A DNA stretch of 64,000 bases, taken from the NCBI GenBank assembly GCA_020723305.1, contig DYJC01000014.1:1-64000 (forward strand), in the 5' to 3' direction. This stretch comes from Desulfosudis oleivorans (GTDB lineage Bacteria > Desulfobacterota > Desulfobacteria > Desulfobacterales > SURF-7). This document shows, one piece after another, positions 1-7,305 of the stretch. Numbering within the stretch: the stretch's first letter is position 1; each line of letters opens with the position of its first letter. Under the pieces are notes generated by a model, which did no database searches, was not told where the DNA came from, and saw only the letters and a program-made list of their open reading frames with translations. The position numbers and the translations under genes were made by a program.

Positions 1-16
1 TTCGATGCATTCACTC

Positions 17-346
17 TCAGATGCCAGTTATTTTACACTTCGTGGCGCACCGCGGTTTTTTTGCGTCCACTGAATTTGGGTTCTGCTTGTGTGCTTCCAT
101 ATACATACGAAGGACGGCGTTAATTCTTGTCTGATAGCCAATTCCATAGGATTTAAACCATTCTAGTACATCCGGGTCTAATCGAATCGAAATACGGGGT
201 TTGGTTTTCGGCATTCGCAGCTTTCCATTTTTAAAAAAGGATTCACCGAGTTCGGGAATATCGGAGTAATTTATTTTTGAATCAGACTTACTATTTAACT
301 TGTCCCAATCGGTTTTTGATTTCTTCTTTGAAGTATCCGGTTTCAT
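17..346 (-). CDS. brnA: BrnA-like type II antitoxin
   Basis: Antitoxin of the BrnT/BrnA family. It should bind and neutralise the upstream-encoded BrnT RNase and repress the operon as a DNA-binding protein. About 109 residues. The C-terminal half carries the ribbon-helix-helix type core KPRISIRLDPDVLEWFKS followed by GYQTRINAVLRMYMEAHK, the recognisable BrnA signature (COG3514). The N-terminus is lysine-rich. I chose the ATG at 346 because AAGGAAGG lies about 8 nt upstream; an in-frame ATG at 412 lies far inside brnT and lacks such a site. The gene overlaps the 3' end of brnT by 56 nt, which suggests coupled translation. Family assignment is confident from sequence pattern; activity is not shown. 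Confidence 0.85.
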   Translation of the reverse strand: MKPDTSKKKSKTDWDKLNSKSDSKINYSDIPELGESFFKNGKLRMPKTKPRISIRLDPDVLEWFKSYGIGYQTRINAVLRMYMEAHKQNPNSVDAKKPRCATKCKITGI

Positions 347-587
347 TTTTATTCGCCTTCCTTGCTGAAATAATTCGAATGACATCAGCATTTTTTTCGA
401 TGAAAACGACAATTGTAATCATATTTTCCATAAAACCGACACCAATAAGCCGATCTTCGTTATAATCAAATCGATCATCAAAATTTACGATCATTAGCCC
501 TTGAAAAATTTCAACAACATCATTGAAATCGATTCTATGTTTTCGGATATTTTCTGAATTTTTGTTTTCATCCCATTCGAATTTCAT
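291..587 (-). CDS. brnT: BrnT-like type II toxin (ribonuclease)
   Basis: Toxin of the BrnT family (DUF497), a small RelE-fold ribonuclease that inhibits translation when free of BrnA. 98 residues, the usual length. Family features visible: N-terminal KFEWDENKNSENIRKH, the IFQG segment, and C-terminal IRIISARKANKNE, where the conserved R/K residues of the family lie. It is first in the operon and overlaps brnA, the usual toxin-first order of this family. A sigma-70-like promoter with a palindrome lies directly upstream at 595-623. No disruption is seen, so the pair is probably functional. Confidence 0.88.
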   Translation of the reverse strand: MKFEWDENKNSENIRKHRIDFNDVVEIFQGLMIVNFDDRFDYNEDRLIGVGFMENMITIVVFIEKNADVIRIISARKANKNETGYFKEEIKNRLGQVK

Positions 588-594
588 GTAATTT

Positions 595-623
595 ATTATA
601 TGTACATTTTGTGCATACGTTAA
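595..623 (-). promoter_or_regulatory. brnTA promoter with operator palindrome
   Basis: Read on the minus strand: a -35-like TTAACG at 618-623 and a perfect -10 TATAAT at 595-600, 17 nt apart. The spacer is filled by a near-perfect inverted repeat, ATGCACA-AAA-TGTACAT (600-616, one mismatch between arms). The brnT ATG follows at 587. A palindrome between -35 and -10 is what autorepression by BrnA would require; the binding itself is inference. Confidence 0.6.
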
Positions 624-684
624 GCAAATAATTTGAGCTGTTTTTTGTTTAAAAGTAATGAGGGCGGGGAAAAAGCAGAACGCC

Positions 685-727
685 CAGCATAAGGCGCGGC
701 GGCTTTTTGCCGTCGCTCTTAATGCTG
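685..727 (-). repeat. attC-like imperfect palindrome behind the toxin-antitoxin pair
   Basis: Two 19-nt arms (685-703 and 709-727) fold into an imperfect hairpin with a 5-nt loop; about 15 of 19 positions pair. Read on the minus strand, directly after the antidote gene, the flanks are ...CCAAC before and GTTCTGC after the hairpin. The layout (AAC - arm - loop - arm - GTT) resembles an integron attC site, and toxin-antitoxin cassettes are common cargo of chromosomal integrons. The R boxes deviate from the consensus and no integrase is in the window. It could instead be a terminator-like hairpin for the pair. Confidence 0.35.
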
Positions 728-760
728 TTGGAAAGCCGTTTACGGTTGAAACTATGCCCT

Positions 761-1039
761 TTACATAACAGCTATTTTACAGCCAAGGGCCTTTGTTACT
801 TTGCTGATTGTGATAAATTTTGGATTGCCATCTTCGGCAAGAGATTTATACAAACTTGCGCGGGTAACACCGGCTTTTTTAGCGACCTCGGTCATGCCTA
901 TCGCTCTGGCAGCGGTATTCAAGGCGTGAATGAAGTCGGATTCGTCGCCAGTGGCAGCAACCTCTTGCAGAAAACCACGAATTTCTTCAGGGGTGTTCAA
1001 ATGTTCGGCAATGTCAAAAGATTTTGTTTTAAGTTTCAT
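761..1039 (-). CDS. HigA-like addiction-module antidote (XRE/HTH)
   Basis: Antitoxin of the putative addiction-module antidote family (HigA-like DNA-binding protein, COG3636). 92 residues. A helix-turn-helix occupies roughly residues 47-75 (GMTEVAKKAGVTRASLYKSL), followed by the conserved tail FITISKVTKALGCKI, which is characteristic of the family. It starts 3 nt after the toxin stop codon, with GGAGG of the toxin's last codons serving as ribosome-binding site, so translation is coupled. It should bind the toxin encoded just upstream and repress the operon. Confidence in family is high; in vivo role is inferred. Confidence 0.85.
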   Translation of the reverse strand: MKLKTKSFDIAEHLNTPEEIRGFLQEVAATGDESDFIHALNTAARAIGMTEVAKKAGVTRASLYKSLAEDGNPKFITISKVTKALGCKIAVM

Positions 1040-1042
1040 GAT

Positions 1043-1342
1043 TCAATCCTCCAATTCTTTCAAAAGCTCAGTAACTATTTTAATATCTTTTTCCTGGCTG
1101 GACTTGTTACCACCCGCCAGAAGGAAGATCACCTTGTTGTTCTGGATGGTATAGTAAATCCTAAGACCTGCGCCAAAGAAAAAGCGCAACTCAAACAAAC
1201 CTGGGCTGATTTGCTTAAAATCTCCGAAGTTGCCGTTTTCAAGTCGATTGAGTCTAGCCAAAACCCTTATTTTTAACGTGGACTCTTTCAGCTTGGAAAA
1301 CCACTTGTCATATTGTTTTGTACTTCGGAGTTTATATTTCAT
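1043..1342 (-). CDS. RelE/HigB-like toxin (phage Gp49-like family)
   Basis: Toxin of the RelE superfamily, of the Gp49-like subfamily that pairs with COG3636 antidotes. 99 residues. The pattern matches the family: an N-terminal YDKWFSKL helix, the strand DFKQISPGLFELRFFFGAGLRI with the RxxxGxGxR-type arginines, then IYYTIQNNKVIFLLAGGNKSSQEKDI. The LLAGGNKSSQ segment is a hallmark. It probably cleaves mRNA on the ribosome. It precedes its antidote by 3 nt in the same operon. The sequence is intact. Confidence 0.87.
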   Translation of the reverse strand: MKYKLRSTKQYDKWFSKLKESTLKIRVLARLNRLENGNFGDFKQISPGLFELRFFFGAGLRIYYTIQNNKVIFLLAGGNKSSQEKDIKIVTELLKELED

Positions 1343-1400
1343 GCTTTAAAATGTATCTCACAGGATACAGATTGTCAAGATTTTTTTTGGGACTATGAAG

Positions 1401-1451
1401 CCCTTTATATTTTTACATTTGGAACATAAAAAAATATAAAAACGTAAAGGG
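1401..1451. repeat. Imperfect inverted repeat, AT-rich
   Basis: Arms CCCTTTATATTTTTA (1401-1415) and its near-complement at 1437-1451 match at 13 of 15 positions, with a 21-nt loop. It lies between the second toxin gene and the third toxin remnant. The right arm holds the 15-nt word AATATAAAAACGTAA (1433-1447), which recurs at 2431-2445. It may be a mobile repeat of the REP type or a bidirectional hairpin terminator. Confidence 0.45.
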
Positions 1452-1481
1452 CGTCCCCGACCGCCCTGCGCTGCGACTTGT

Positions 1482-1810
1482 TTATTTTATTGAATAGGCT
1501 TTGTCTTGAGGGCCGACAGTCAAAAACACAACTGTTTTATCAAGCAGGCCCTCACAGAAGCAAAATTCGCACTCTTGAATATTGCGGCACTCCTCGCAGA
1601 TAACAAAAATGACTCGAAAGTTCCGGTCAATGCGAGCGCTACGGCACCCGATTAAATTCAATTTTCCACTGACGTCACCAAGAAATTCCGTGTTGTGGTA
1701 TGGGTTTTCCAGAACCCGGTCGATTCGCCGCTTGATGGATTGTCGTTTTGATGAATATCGACGAAGGTTTTGAGTGAACCGATTTCATATACAGCGTCGT
1801 AATCACCCAC
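1482..1810 (-). pseudogene. Frameshifted RelE/ParE-family toxin
   Basis: Minus-strand translation shows a RelE-type toxin split across two frames. A GTG at 1810, overlapping the antitoxin stop by 8 nt, opens VGDYDAVYEI. The reading then shifts by one base near 1781-1783 into a frame giving RFTQNLRRYSSKRQSIKRR, then IDRVLENPYHNTEFLGDVSG, RIDRNFRVIFVICEEC and DKTVVFLTVGPQDKAY to a stop at 1482. Adding one base after YEI restores one continuous RelE-like protein of about 109 residues with the cysteine-containing tail typical of this subfamily. The downstream frame has no upstream ATG, so nothing full length can be made. It is either a true inactivating deletion or a sequencing error. Confidence 0.7.
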
Positions 1811-2027
1811 CCCAAACCTCGTCATGAGAATGTAGTTTGATATGCCCCTTCGCTTTTCTCTTCTTGATGTCTTTCATATCCTTGTAAAGCGGCATTTCCG
1901 GGGTAAGGTGGAATATGTTCGGTTCCTTTTGGGCGATCCTTGTCAGCTCCTCGCGAATAATCCGCCGGATAAGCGGTTCCAACGCCTTGGCGATCTCGTT
2001 TGCTGAAAATTGTTGGGGCTGGTTCAT
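1803..2027 (-). CDS. Antitoxin partner of the broken RelE-like toxin
   Basis: A 74-residue protein with an N-terminal helical region (ANEIAKALEPLIRRIIREEL) and a C-terminal segment LTPEMPLYKDMKDIKKRKAKG ending HSHDEVWGG. The PLY-D-DIKKRKAKG...LHSHDEVWG tail is recurrent in small antitoxins located just upstream of RelE-type toxins. An AGGAGA-type site precedes the ATG. It is intact although the toxin next to it is frameshifted, as expected when a toxin is lost first. No DNA-binding fold is obvious from sequence alone. Function is inferred from context and tail motif. Confidence 0.6.
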   Translation of the reverse strand: MNQPQQFSANEIAKALEPLIRRIIREELTRIAQKEPNIFHLTPEMPLYKDMKDIKKRKAKGHIKLHSHDEVWGG

Positions 2028-2862
2028 TTTATCTTCTCCTGTTATTAGGACGTATGGCCAAAATATTATTCTACAACAAATGCGCTGTCAAATTTACTGG
2101 TTGCAGCTGAAAAATAACCAAATTTCTGTCCGTGTATAGAAGAAAACTCAGGAAATACGCTTTAAATGCTATTTTGAAAAACGCTCAATCAGTTCACTGA
2201 TAGTTTTCACCTCCAGAATGACGGATCTGATCTGTTTCAACCGGCCGACATCCTGACTATTCTTCATAATCCTCAGCAGCTTCTTGCTTTCAGCAGCCGT
2301 TCCAAATTAGAGGATAAGTGTTATTATCAGATCTCCATTTATATCAAGTAAATATTGTTTAAAGATGAATTAGGTGTTGAATTTGATGATTGGTATAGGT
2401 TTTGAGATATAATGCAAGATGTTGTATTGAAATATAAAAACGTAACGAGCCCTTACTCCGCAATTACCTGTTCAAACGAAACAGGGACAGGTTCGAGTTG
2501 AGCGGAATTACATACCGGTCAAAAAGTTGATCTCAATGAAATTACGAATCACCGTAAAAAGAAATACGGGCAACCACAAGGGGAATACGGGCAACCACAA
2601 GGGTTTGCCCCTACGGGTTTAAAAAACGATCAACCGGGAGAATAGAGTACTCTGAACACTTTACTATTTATCTAAATAATTTTGAATGGAAAGAGTCGAT
2701 TTTTAAATTGGCTTATTATTTAAACGGTTACCGTCACGTTGCGGTGTTTTATTATTTTCACTTGGCATCGTCATGTGTTGAGTGTAATAAGTGTTTTCAG
2801 GCCGTCTGCAAAACGTCTGTATTCTGGGTTGAATCCGGATGTTTTTGGACATTTTTGAAAAT
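2028..2862. other. Intergenic stretch with small relic and repeats
   Basis: No convincing intact gene in about 830 bases. On the minus strand a short frame from about 2306 to 2169 encodes roughly 45 residues ending ISELIERFSK; it has no clear start and looks like the tail of a decayed gene. A 15-nt word at 2431-2445 repeats the one at 1433-1447. A tandem repeat lies at 2563-2603. The plus-strand frame at 2708-2890 has no ribosome-binding site and runs into the tRNA terminator, so I do not call it a gene. Confidence 0.5.
2563..2616. repeat. Tandem 21-nt repeat with GGGCAA hairpin
   Basis: AATACGGGCAACCACAAGGG occurs at 2563-2582 and again at 2584-2603 (period 21). The second copy can pair GGGCAA (2589-2594) with TTGCCC (2605-2610), and TACGGG-type sequence flanks both sides. 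Short dispersed palindromes of the kind GGGCAACCACAAGGG...TTGCCCCTACG are common in environmental genomes. Only two units are present, so this is not a CRISPR array. Confidence 0.6.
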
Positions 2863-2906
2863 AAAAAAAGGGATATCGAAAAAGCAATAACGATTCGATA
2901 TCCCTT
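2863..2906 (-). terminator. Rho-independent terminator of tRNA-Thr
   Basis: On the minus strand, just after the tRNA, AGGGATATCGAA (2894-2905 complement) pairs perfectly with its complement at 2869-2880 across a 13-nt loop, followed by a T tract (2863-2869 as A on the plus strand). It is positioned 10 nt past the tRNA 3' end, a standard intrinsic terminator. Confidence 0.85.
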
Positions 2907-2915
2907 GAAATTTCG

Positions 2916-2991
2916 TGGAGCCGACGCGCGGGATCGAACCGCGGGCCTGCTGATTACGAATCAGCTGCTCTACCATCTGAGCTACGTCGGC
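2916..2991 (-). tRNA. tRNA-Thr (anticodon CGU)
   Basis: 76 nt including an encoded CCA. On the minus strand the acceptor stem GCCGACG pairs with CGTCGGC, the D-arm reads AGCTCAGATGGTAGAGC, the anticodon loop is TTCGTAA with anticodon CGT, and the T-arm has the GGTTCGATCCC signature. The discriminator base is T. It decodes ACG. It lies divergently next to mfd, and its terminator follows immediately. Confidence 0.95.
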
Positions 2992-3014
2992 CTAACGAAA
3001 GTCCATTTACAGTG

Positions 3015-6000
3015 ATGAATGTGCAAAATCAAGAGAAAAAAGTGATCCCGTCATTTATCGATCCTTATTTCCGCTCCGGACATGGAGTTGAGTATTCCGG
3101 AATATCGGGTTCAGAACGGGCCTACCTGGTTGCAAAGCTGTATCAGCAGGTTAAAAAAACCATTGTTGTCATCCTTCCCGCTTCAGGTGATGCGGAAAAA
3201 TTTTTGGTGGATCTGCAATTTTTTCTTCAACTGGATGAAAACAGCCTGTTGATGTTTCCGGCATACAATATTCAGCCTTTTAAGCTGCTTTCCTACCACA
3301 ATGAAATCGCCTCCGCGAGAATGAATGTCCTGTACCGCATGATACAGGCGGATCAGCCGCTGATTGTTGTCACTACCGTGAGTGCGGTTTTGCACCGGTT
3401 GATTCCCAGAAAGGAATTGATTGATTTTTCCGAGCTTGTCATGGTGAATGAAGCCCTGGACCGGGACAGCCTTGTGAGCAAGATGATTGCAGGCGGATAT
3501 GTCCGTACCACCATTGTGGAAGAACCCGGCGATTTTGCCGTGCGGGGCGGGATCATGGATATTTTTTCCCCCATGTACTCTGAGCCGCTGCGGATCGAGC
3601 TGTTCGGGGATATTGTGGACTCCATCCGGTTTTTTTCAGCATCCAATCAAAGAAAGGTAAAAGTCGTCGGAGAGGCAATCATCCTGCCGGCCAGGGAGGC
3701 GGTTCTTCGAAAAGAGAACCTGAATCAGATCATCAACCGGATCCGGAAACAGGCTGCGGAACTTCATCTGCCGGTTACCCAGAGCCGGGAAATCATTGAC
3801 CGTATCCGGGAAGAAGGGGTGTTTCCCGGCATTGAAAGCCTTTTGCCGCTGGTCTATGAGGAGCCCGGATCGTTTTTTGATTATATCCCGGACCAAAGCC
3901 GGTTTGTATTGATTGAGCCTCAGGAACTGGCTGTCAGCGTCCAATCTGTTGAAGACCAGCTCCATGAAAATTTTGCAATCGCCAAAGAGGAAAAGCGGAT
4001 CCGGGTTGAACCGGAAACGATGATTCTTAAGTGGCCGGATGTTTCCCGGCAGATTGCAGAAACCCATCCGGTTTACATGAAAACGCTGCTGGTTGCAGGT
4101 TTGGAAAATACCGATCCGGTGGATCTAATTCCCTTGAATATTGAGCACAATTCCGCTGTTGTCGGGGCATTGAGAACTCCCCTGGATAAAGACCGGTTGC
4201 TGTCGCCCCTGACAGACTGGATTTTTGCATGTAAACAAAAGGGATATTCAGTTCTTATCATCTGTAATGGAAAACCGCAGGCGGATCGTCTTCAGGCTTT
4301 GCTGAAACCGTATGATATTTCTCCTTCTGTTCTGGAAGGCATACCGGATCTGCAACGCGGCAAAGGCCTGGTATACATCTGCCTTGGCCGGCTTTCCTCC
4401 GGATTCGTTTGGCCGGAGGAGTCGCTTGCGATTATTACCGAGGATGAGATTTTCGGTAAAAAACTTCATCGCCGGAAAAAAAGAGGACAGACAACCCGAA
4501 CCGAACTGCTGGCTCTTGAGGATTTGAAAAAGGGGGATCTTGTCGTACATGTGGATCATGGCATCGGTCAATATCAGGGTCTTTCCAAGCTGAATCTGAA
4601 CGGTGTCACCAATGATTTTCTGCTGGTACTTTACAAGGATGATGACAAACTTTACCTTCCGGTAGACCGGATGAGTATGGTAAAAAAATATATCGGCGTG
4701 AATGATGTGCTTCCGGTTCTGGATAAAATGGGAGGGAAATCGTGGATCAAGGCCAAGGGCAAAGCCAGGAAAGAGGTGGAGAAGATTGCCGGAGAACTCC
4801 TGAAACTCTATTCTGCAAGACGGGTAAAACAGGGCCATGCTTTTGGAGCGGCGGACAGTTACTTCAAGGATTTTGAAGCAGCGTTCCCCTATGAAGAGAC
4901 CACAGACCAGATGAACACCATTGACGAGGTGCTGAGCGACATGGAGTCCACTACTCCCATGGACAGGCTGGTATGCGGGGATGTGGGATATGGAAAGACC
5001 GAGGTGGCATTGCGCGCCTCTTTCAAAGCCATCAGCGACAGCAAGCAGGTTGCGGTTCTGGTTCCGACAACCGTGCTTGCGGAACAGCACTATAAAACCT
5101 TTCACCAGCGATTTGAACGGTATCCTGTCCGGATTGCGTGTCTGAACCGGTTCCGCTCCCCAAAGGAACAGCGGGCCATTGTCGATGACATGAAATCCGG
5201 AGCCATTGACATTGTGATCGGGACCCATAGGATGCTTCAGAAGGATATTGAATTCAAAGATCTGGGCTTGATTGTGCTGGATGAGGAGCAGCGGTTTGGT
5301 GTCAAGCACAAGGAAAAGCTGAAAAAACTCCGTACAACCGTGGATGTGCTGGCACTTACCGCAACCCCTATTCCACGAACGCTCCATATGTCCCTGATGG
5401 GGATAAGGGATATCAGCGTCATCTCCACCCCGCCGGAAGAGCGGCATGCCATCATTACCTATATTTCCGAATTCGATCATGGGGTGATAACCGATGCCAT
5501 CCACAAGGAGATCAATCGCGGGGGCCAGGTGTTTTTTATCCATAACAATATCCACTCCATCAACAAGATGGCAGACCTGGTCCGGAAACTGGTGCCGGAA
5601 GCAAAGATCGGCGTTGCTCATGGCCGTCTTTCCGAGGATGAACTTGAAAAAATCATGATCAGTTTTGTAAACCATGAGATGGATGTCCTGGTATGCACAA
5701 CCATTGTGGAGTCCGGCCTGGATATTCCGGCGGCCAATACCATTATCATCAACCGGGCGGACCGGTTCGGTCTTGCGCAGATTTATCAGCTTCGCGGCCG
5801 TGTCGGGCGTTCGGATGAACAGGCCTATGCCTATCTGTTCATCCCGGCGGAAACCGGTCTTGGAAAAGATGCGCAAAAACGGCTGAAGGTGCTGATGGAG
5901 CACAGTGATCTGGGCTCCGGCTTTCAGATTGCAATGAGCGATCTTCAGATCCGGGGCGGCGGATCCGCACTGGGTGTTTCCCAGTCCGGGCATATTGCCG

Positions 6001-6527
6001 CAGTGGGGTATGACATGTTTTTGCAGCTTATGGAGAACGCTGTGGCAGAGCTGAAAGGCGAACCCATAACCGATGCCCTCGAACCGGAAATCAACATCCC
6101 CATATCCGCGTTTATTCCGGAATCGTATGTTCCGGATATTGACCAGAGGCTTTCTGTCTATCGCCGTCTGGCAAGAATGACGGAACTGACGGAAATTTCG
6201 GCTATAAAAGAGGAGATGCTGGATCGATACGGTGTTCTCCCGGATGAGGCGGCCAATCTGTTGTTAAAAATCATGCTCAAGGTTCTTTCTGTAAAGGGAG
6301 GGGTAAAACGACTGGATATCACCGGAAGAAATCTGTCCCTGCAATTTTCAGAGATCCATCAGAAACATCCGTTTGGATTGGTGGATATGGTCACAGCCAG
6401 TCCGAAAAAATTTCAATTTACCATGGATCATGCATTAAAAGTGAAGCTGACCCAGTCCGGGATTCAGGGCGCTGTTATTGAAATTAAAAACATCTTGAAA
6501 GAAATTGCGATGCATGTTAACCGCTGA
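3015..6527 (+). CDS. mfd: Transcription-repair coupling factor Mfd
   Basis: ATP-dependent translocase that removes RNA polymerase stalled at DNA lesions and recruits UvrA. About 1170 residues, near the 1148 of the E. coli protein. Domains in order: a UvrB-like N-terminal module (VRGGIMDIFSP near residue 177), the RNA-polymerase-interacting CarD-like domain (HVDHGIGQYQGL near 517), the RecG-type helicase motor with Walker A GDVGYGKTE near 655, DEEQ box near 756, TATPIPRTL, and motif VI QLRGRVGRS near 930, then the C-terminal TRCF D7 domain. A GTG at 3012 is in frame immediately before the ATG; neither has a strong Shine-Dalgarno. First gene of a plus-strand housekeeping block. Confidence 0.97.
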   Translation: MNVQNQEKKVIPSFIDPYFRSGHGVEYSGISGSERAYLVAKLYQQVKKTIVVILPASGDAEKFLVDLQFFLQLDENSLLMFPAYNIQPFKLLSYHNEIASARMNVLYRMIQADQPLIVVTTVSAVLHRLIPRKELIDFSELVMVNEALDRDSLVSKMIAGGYVRTTIVEEPGDFAVRGGIMDIFSPMYSEPLRIELFGDIVDSIRFFSASNQRKVKVVGEAIILPAREAVLRKENLNQIINRIRKQAAELHLPVTQSREIIDRIREEGVFPGIESLLPLVYEEPGSFFDYIPDQSRFVLIEPQELAVSVQSVEDQLHENFAIAKEEKRIRVEPETMILKWPDVSRQIAETHPVYMKTLLVAGLENTDPVDLIPLNIEHNSAVVGALRTPLDKDRLLSPLTDWIFACKQKGYSVLIICNGKPQADRLQALLKPYDISPSVLEGIPDLQRGKGLVYICLGRLSSGFVWPEESLAIITEDEIFGKKLHRRKKRGQTTRTELLALEDLKKGDLVVHVDHGIGQYQGLSKLNLNGVTNDFLLVLYKDDDKLYLPVDRMSMVKKYIGVNDVLPVLDKMGGKSWIKAKGKARKEVEKIAGELLKLYSARRVKQGHAFGAADSYFKDFEAAFPYEETTDQMNTIDEVLSDMESTTPMDRLVCGDVGYGKTEVALRASFKAISDSKQVAVLVPTTVLAEQHYKTFHQRFERYPVRIACLNRFRSPKEQRAIVDDMKSGAIDIVIGTHRMLQKDIEFKDLGLIVLDEEQRFGVKHKEKLKKLRTTVDVLALTATPIPRTLHMSLMGIRDISVISTPPEERHAIITYISEFDHGVITDAIHKEINRGGQVFFIHNNIHSINKMADLVRKLVPEAKIGVAHGRLSEDELEKIMISFVNHEMDVLVCTTIVESGLDIPAANTIIINRADRFGLAQIYQLRGRVGRSDEQAYAYLFIPAETGLGKDAQKRLKVLMEHSDLGSGFQIAMSDLQIRGGGSALGVSQSGHIAAVGYDMFLQLMENAVAELKGEPITDALEPEINIPISAFIPESYVPDIDQRLSVYRRLARMTELTEISAIKEEMLDRYGVLPDEAANLLLKIMLKVLSVKGGVKRLDITGRNLSLQFSEIHQKHPFGLVDMVTASPKKFQFTMDHALKVKLTQSGIQGAVIEIKNILKEIAMHVNR

Positions 6528-6589
6528 GAGCTTCAGGGATTGAACTTCTTTTTATAGAAATCATCAAGTTTGCTTTTTTAGGCTGTGAT

Positions 6590-7285
6590 ATGGATATTGA
6601 AAAACAAGACCGGTTGATTTTCTATATATTGATTCTTTCATTCTTTTTAACAATTCCTGGGTGTTCAGGCCCGGGAACAGTCACAGAGGATGAGGCTCTC
6701 ATTCAGGTGGAAGATCAGGTGATGACCTCACTCGATTTTGCCAAAGCCCTGGAATTTTCAAGCACGGCCTACCCCCACAATGCGATTCAGGACAAAGGGT
6801 TAGTAAAAACCATTCGGCTGCGCCTGATGGATCAGCTTATTGAAGAGATGATTCTGGTACAAAAAGCCAAGGAGCTTCATATCGTGGTTTCGGAACCGGA
6901 GATCCAGGAAGCAATCGATGAGATTAAAAAGGATTATCCGGATGATCAATTTAAGGAAACATTTCTTGAAAATGCGGTTTCCTTTGAAACCTGGAAAAGC
7001 AGGCTGAAAATACGGATTCTCATGGAAAAGGTTATCCGTTCTGAGCTGGAGGATAAAATTAAGATAACCAAAGAGGATATTTCCGGGTACTATAAAGAAC
7101 ATGCTCCGGATGGCACACTAAATCCGGAAGCTTTTACCGGAGAATCTGAAATGAATGAGATGATTGTGAAGAGCATACGGAGAAAAAAAGCAGAAGAAAA
7201 TTATAAAGACTGGATAAAGAAACTTCGAAAAGAGTATAAGATTGAAATTAACAAGAAATTGTGGGAAAAAATCCTTGAATCATAA
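6590..7285 (+). CDS. SurA N-domain-like lipoprotein chaperone
   Basis: A 231-residue lipoprotein resembling the chaperone part of SurA/PrsA-type foldases without a peptidyl-prolyl isomerase domain. A hydrophobic signal (FYILILSFFLTIPGC) ends in a lipobox with Cys at about residue 25. The mature region has the SurA-N layout: an initial strand IQVEDQVMTSLDFAKAL, then helices RLMDQLIEEMILVQKAKEL and the acidic EPEIQEAIDEIKKDY. The C-terminus is a basic helix. It sits 20 nt before a full SurA homologue, so the two probably cooperate in outer-membrane protein biogenesis. Whether it is anchored to inner or outer membrane cannot be seen. Confidence 0.75.
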   Translation: MDIEKQDRLIFYILILSFFLTIPGCSGPGTVTEDEALIQVEDQVMTSLDFAKALEFSSTAYPHNAIQDKGLVKTIRLRLMDQLIEEMILVQKAKELHIVVSEPEIQEAIDEIKKDYPDDQFKETFLENAVSFETWKSRLKIRILMEKVIRSELEDKIKITKEDISGYYKEHAPDGTLNPEAFTGESEMNEMIVKSIRRKKAEENYKDWIKKLRKEYKIEINKKLWEKILES

Positions 7286-7305
7286 AAAAAGGAACTGAGG
7301 AATAA

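Noticed and set aside
707-1276. A 189-codon plus-strand frame over the second toxin-antitoxin pair
   Set aside because: The opposite strand encodes two well-recognised small proteins with a coupled start; the plus frame has no start signal.
1582-1773. A 63-codon plus-strand frame
   Set aside because: It is the antisense of the frameshifted RelE-like toxin, which has clear family motifs on the minus strand.
2563-2603. Tandem repeat considered as a CRISPR array
   Set aside because: Only two units with a 1-nt gap, no spacers and no cas genes in the window.
2708-2890. A 60-codon plus-strand frame before the tRNA
   Set aside because: No ribosome-binding site, and it ends inside the tRNA terminator hairpin; nothing recognisable in the product.
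4248-5993. A 581-codon open frame on the minus strand inside mfd
   Set aside because: It lies fully antisense to a clear Mfd coding sequence, is rich in His/Phe/Gln as expected of an antisense shadow, and shows no family motif or ribosome-binding site.
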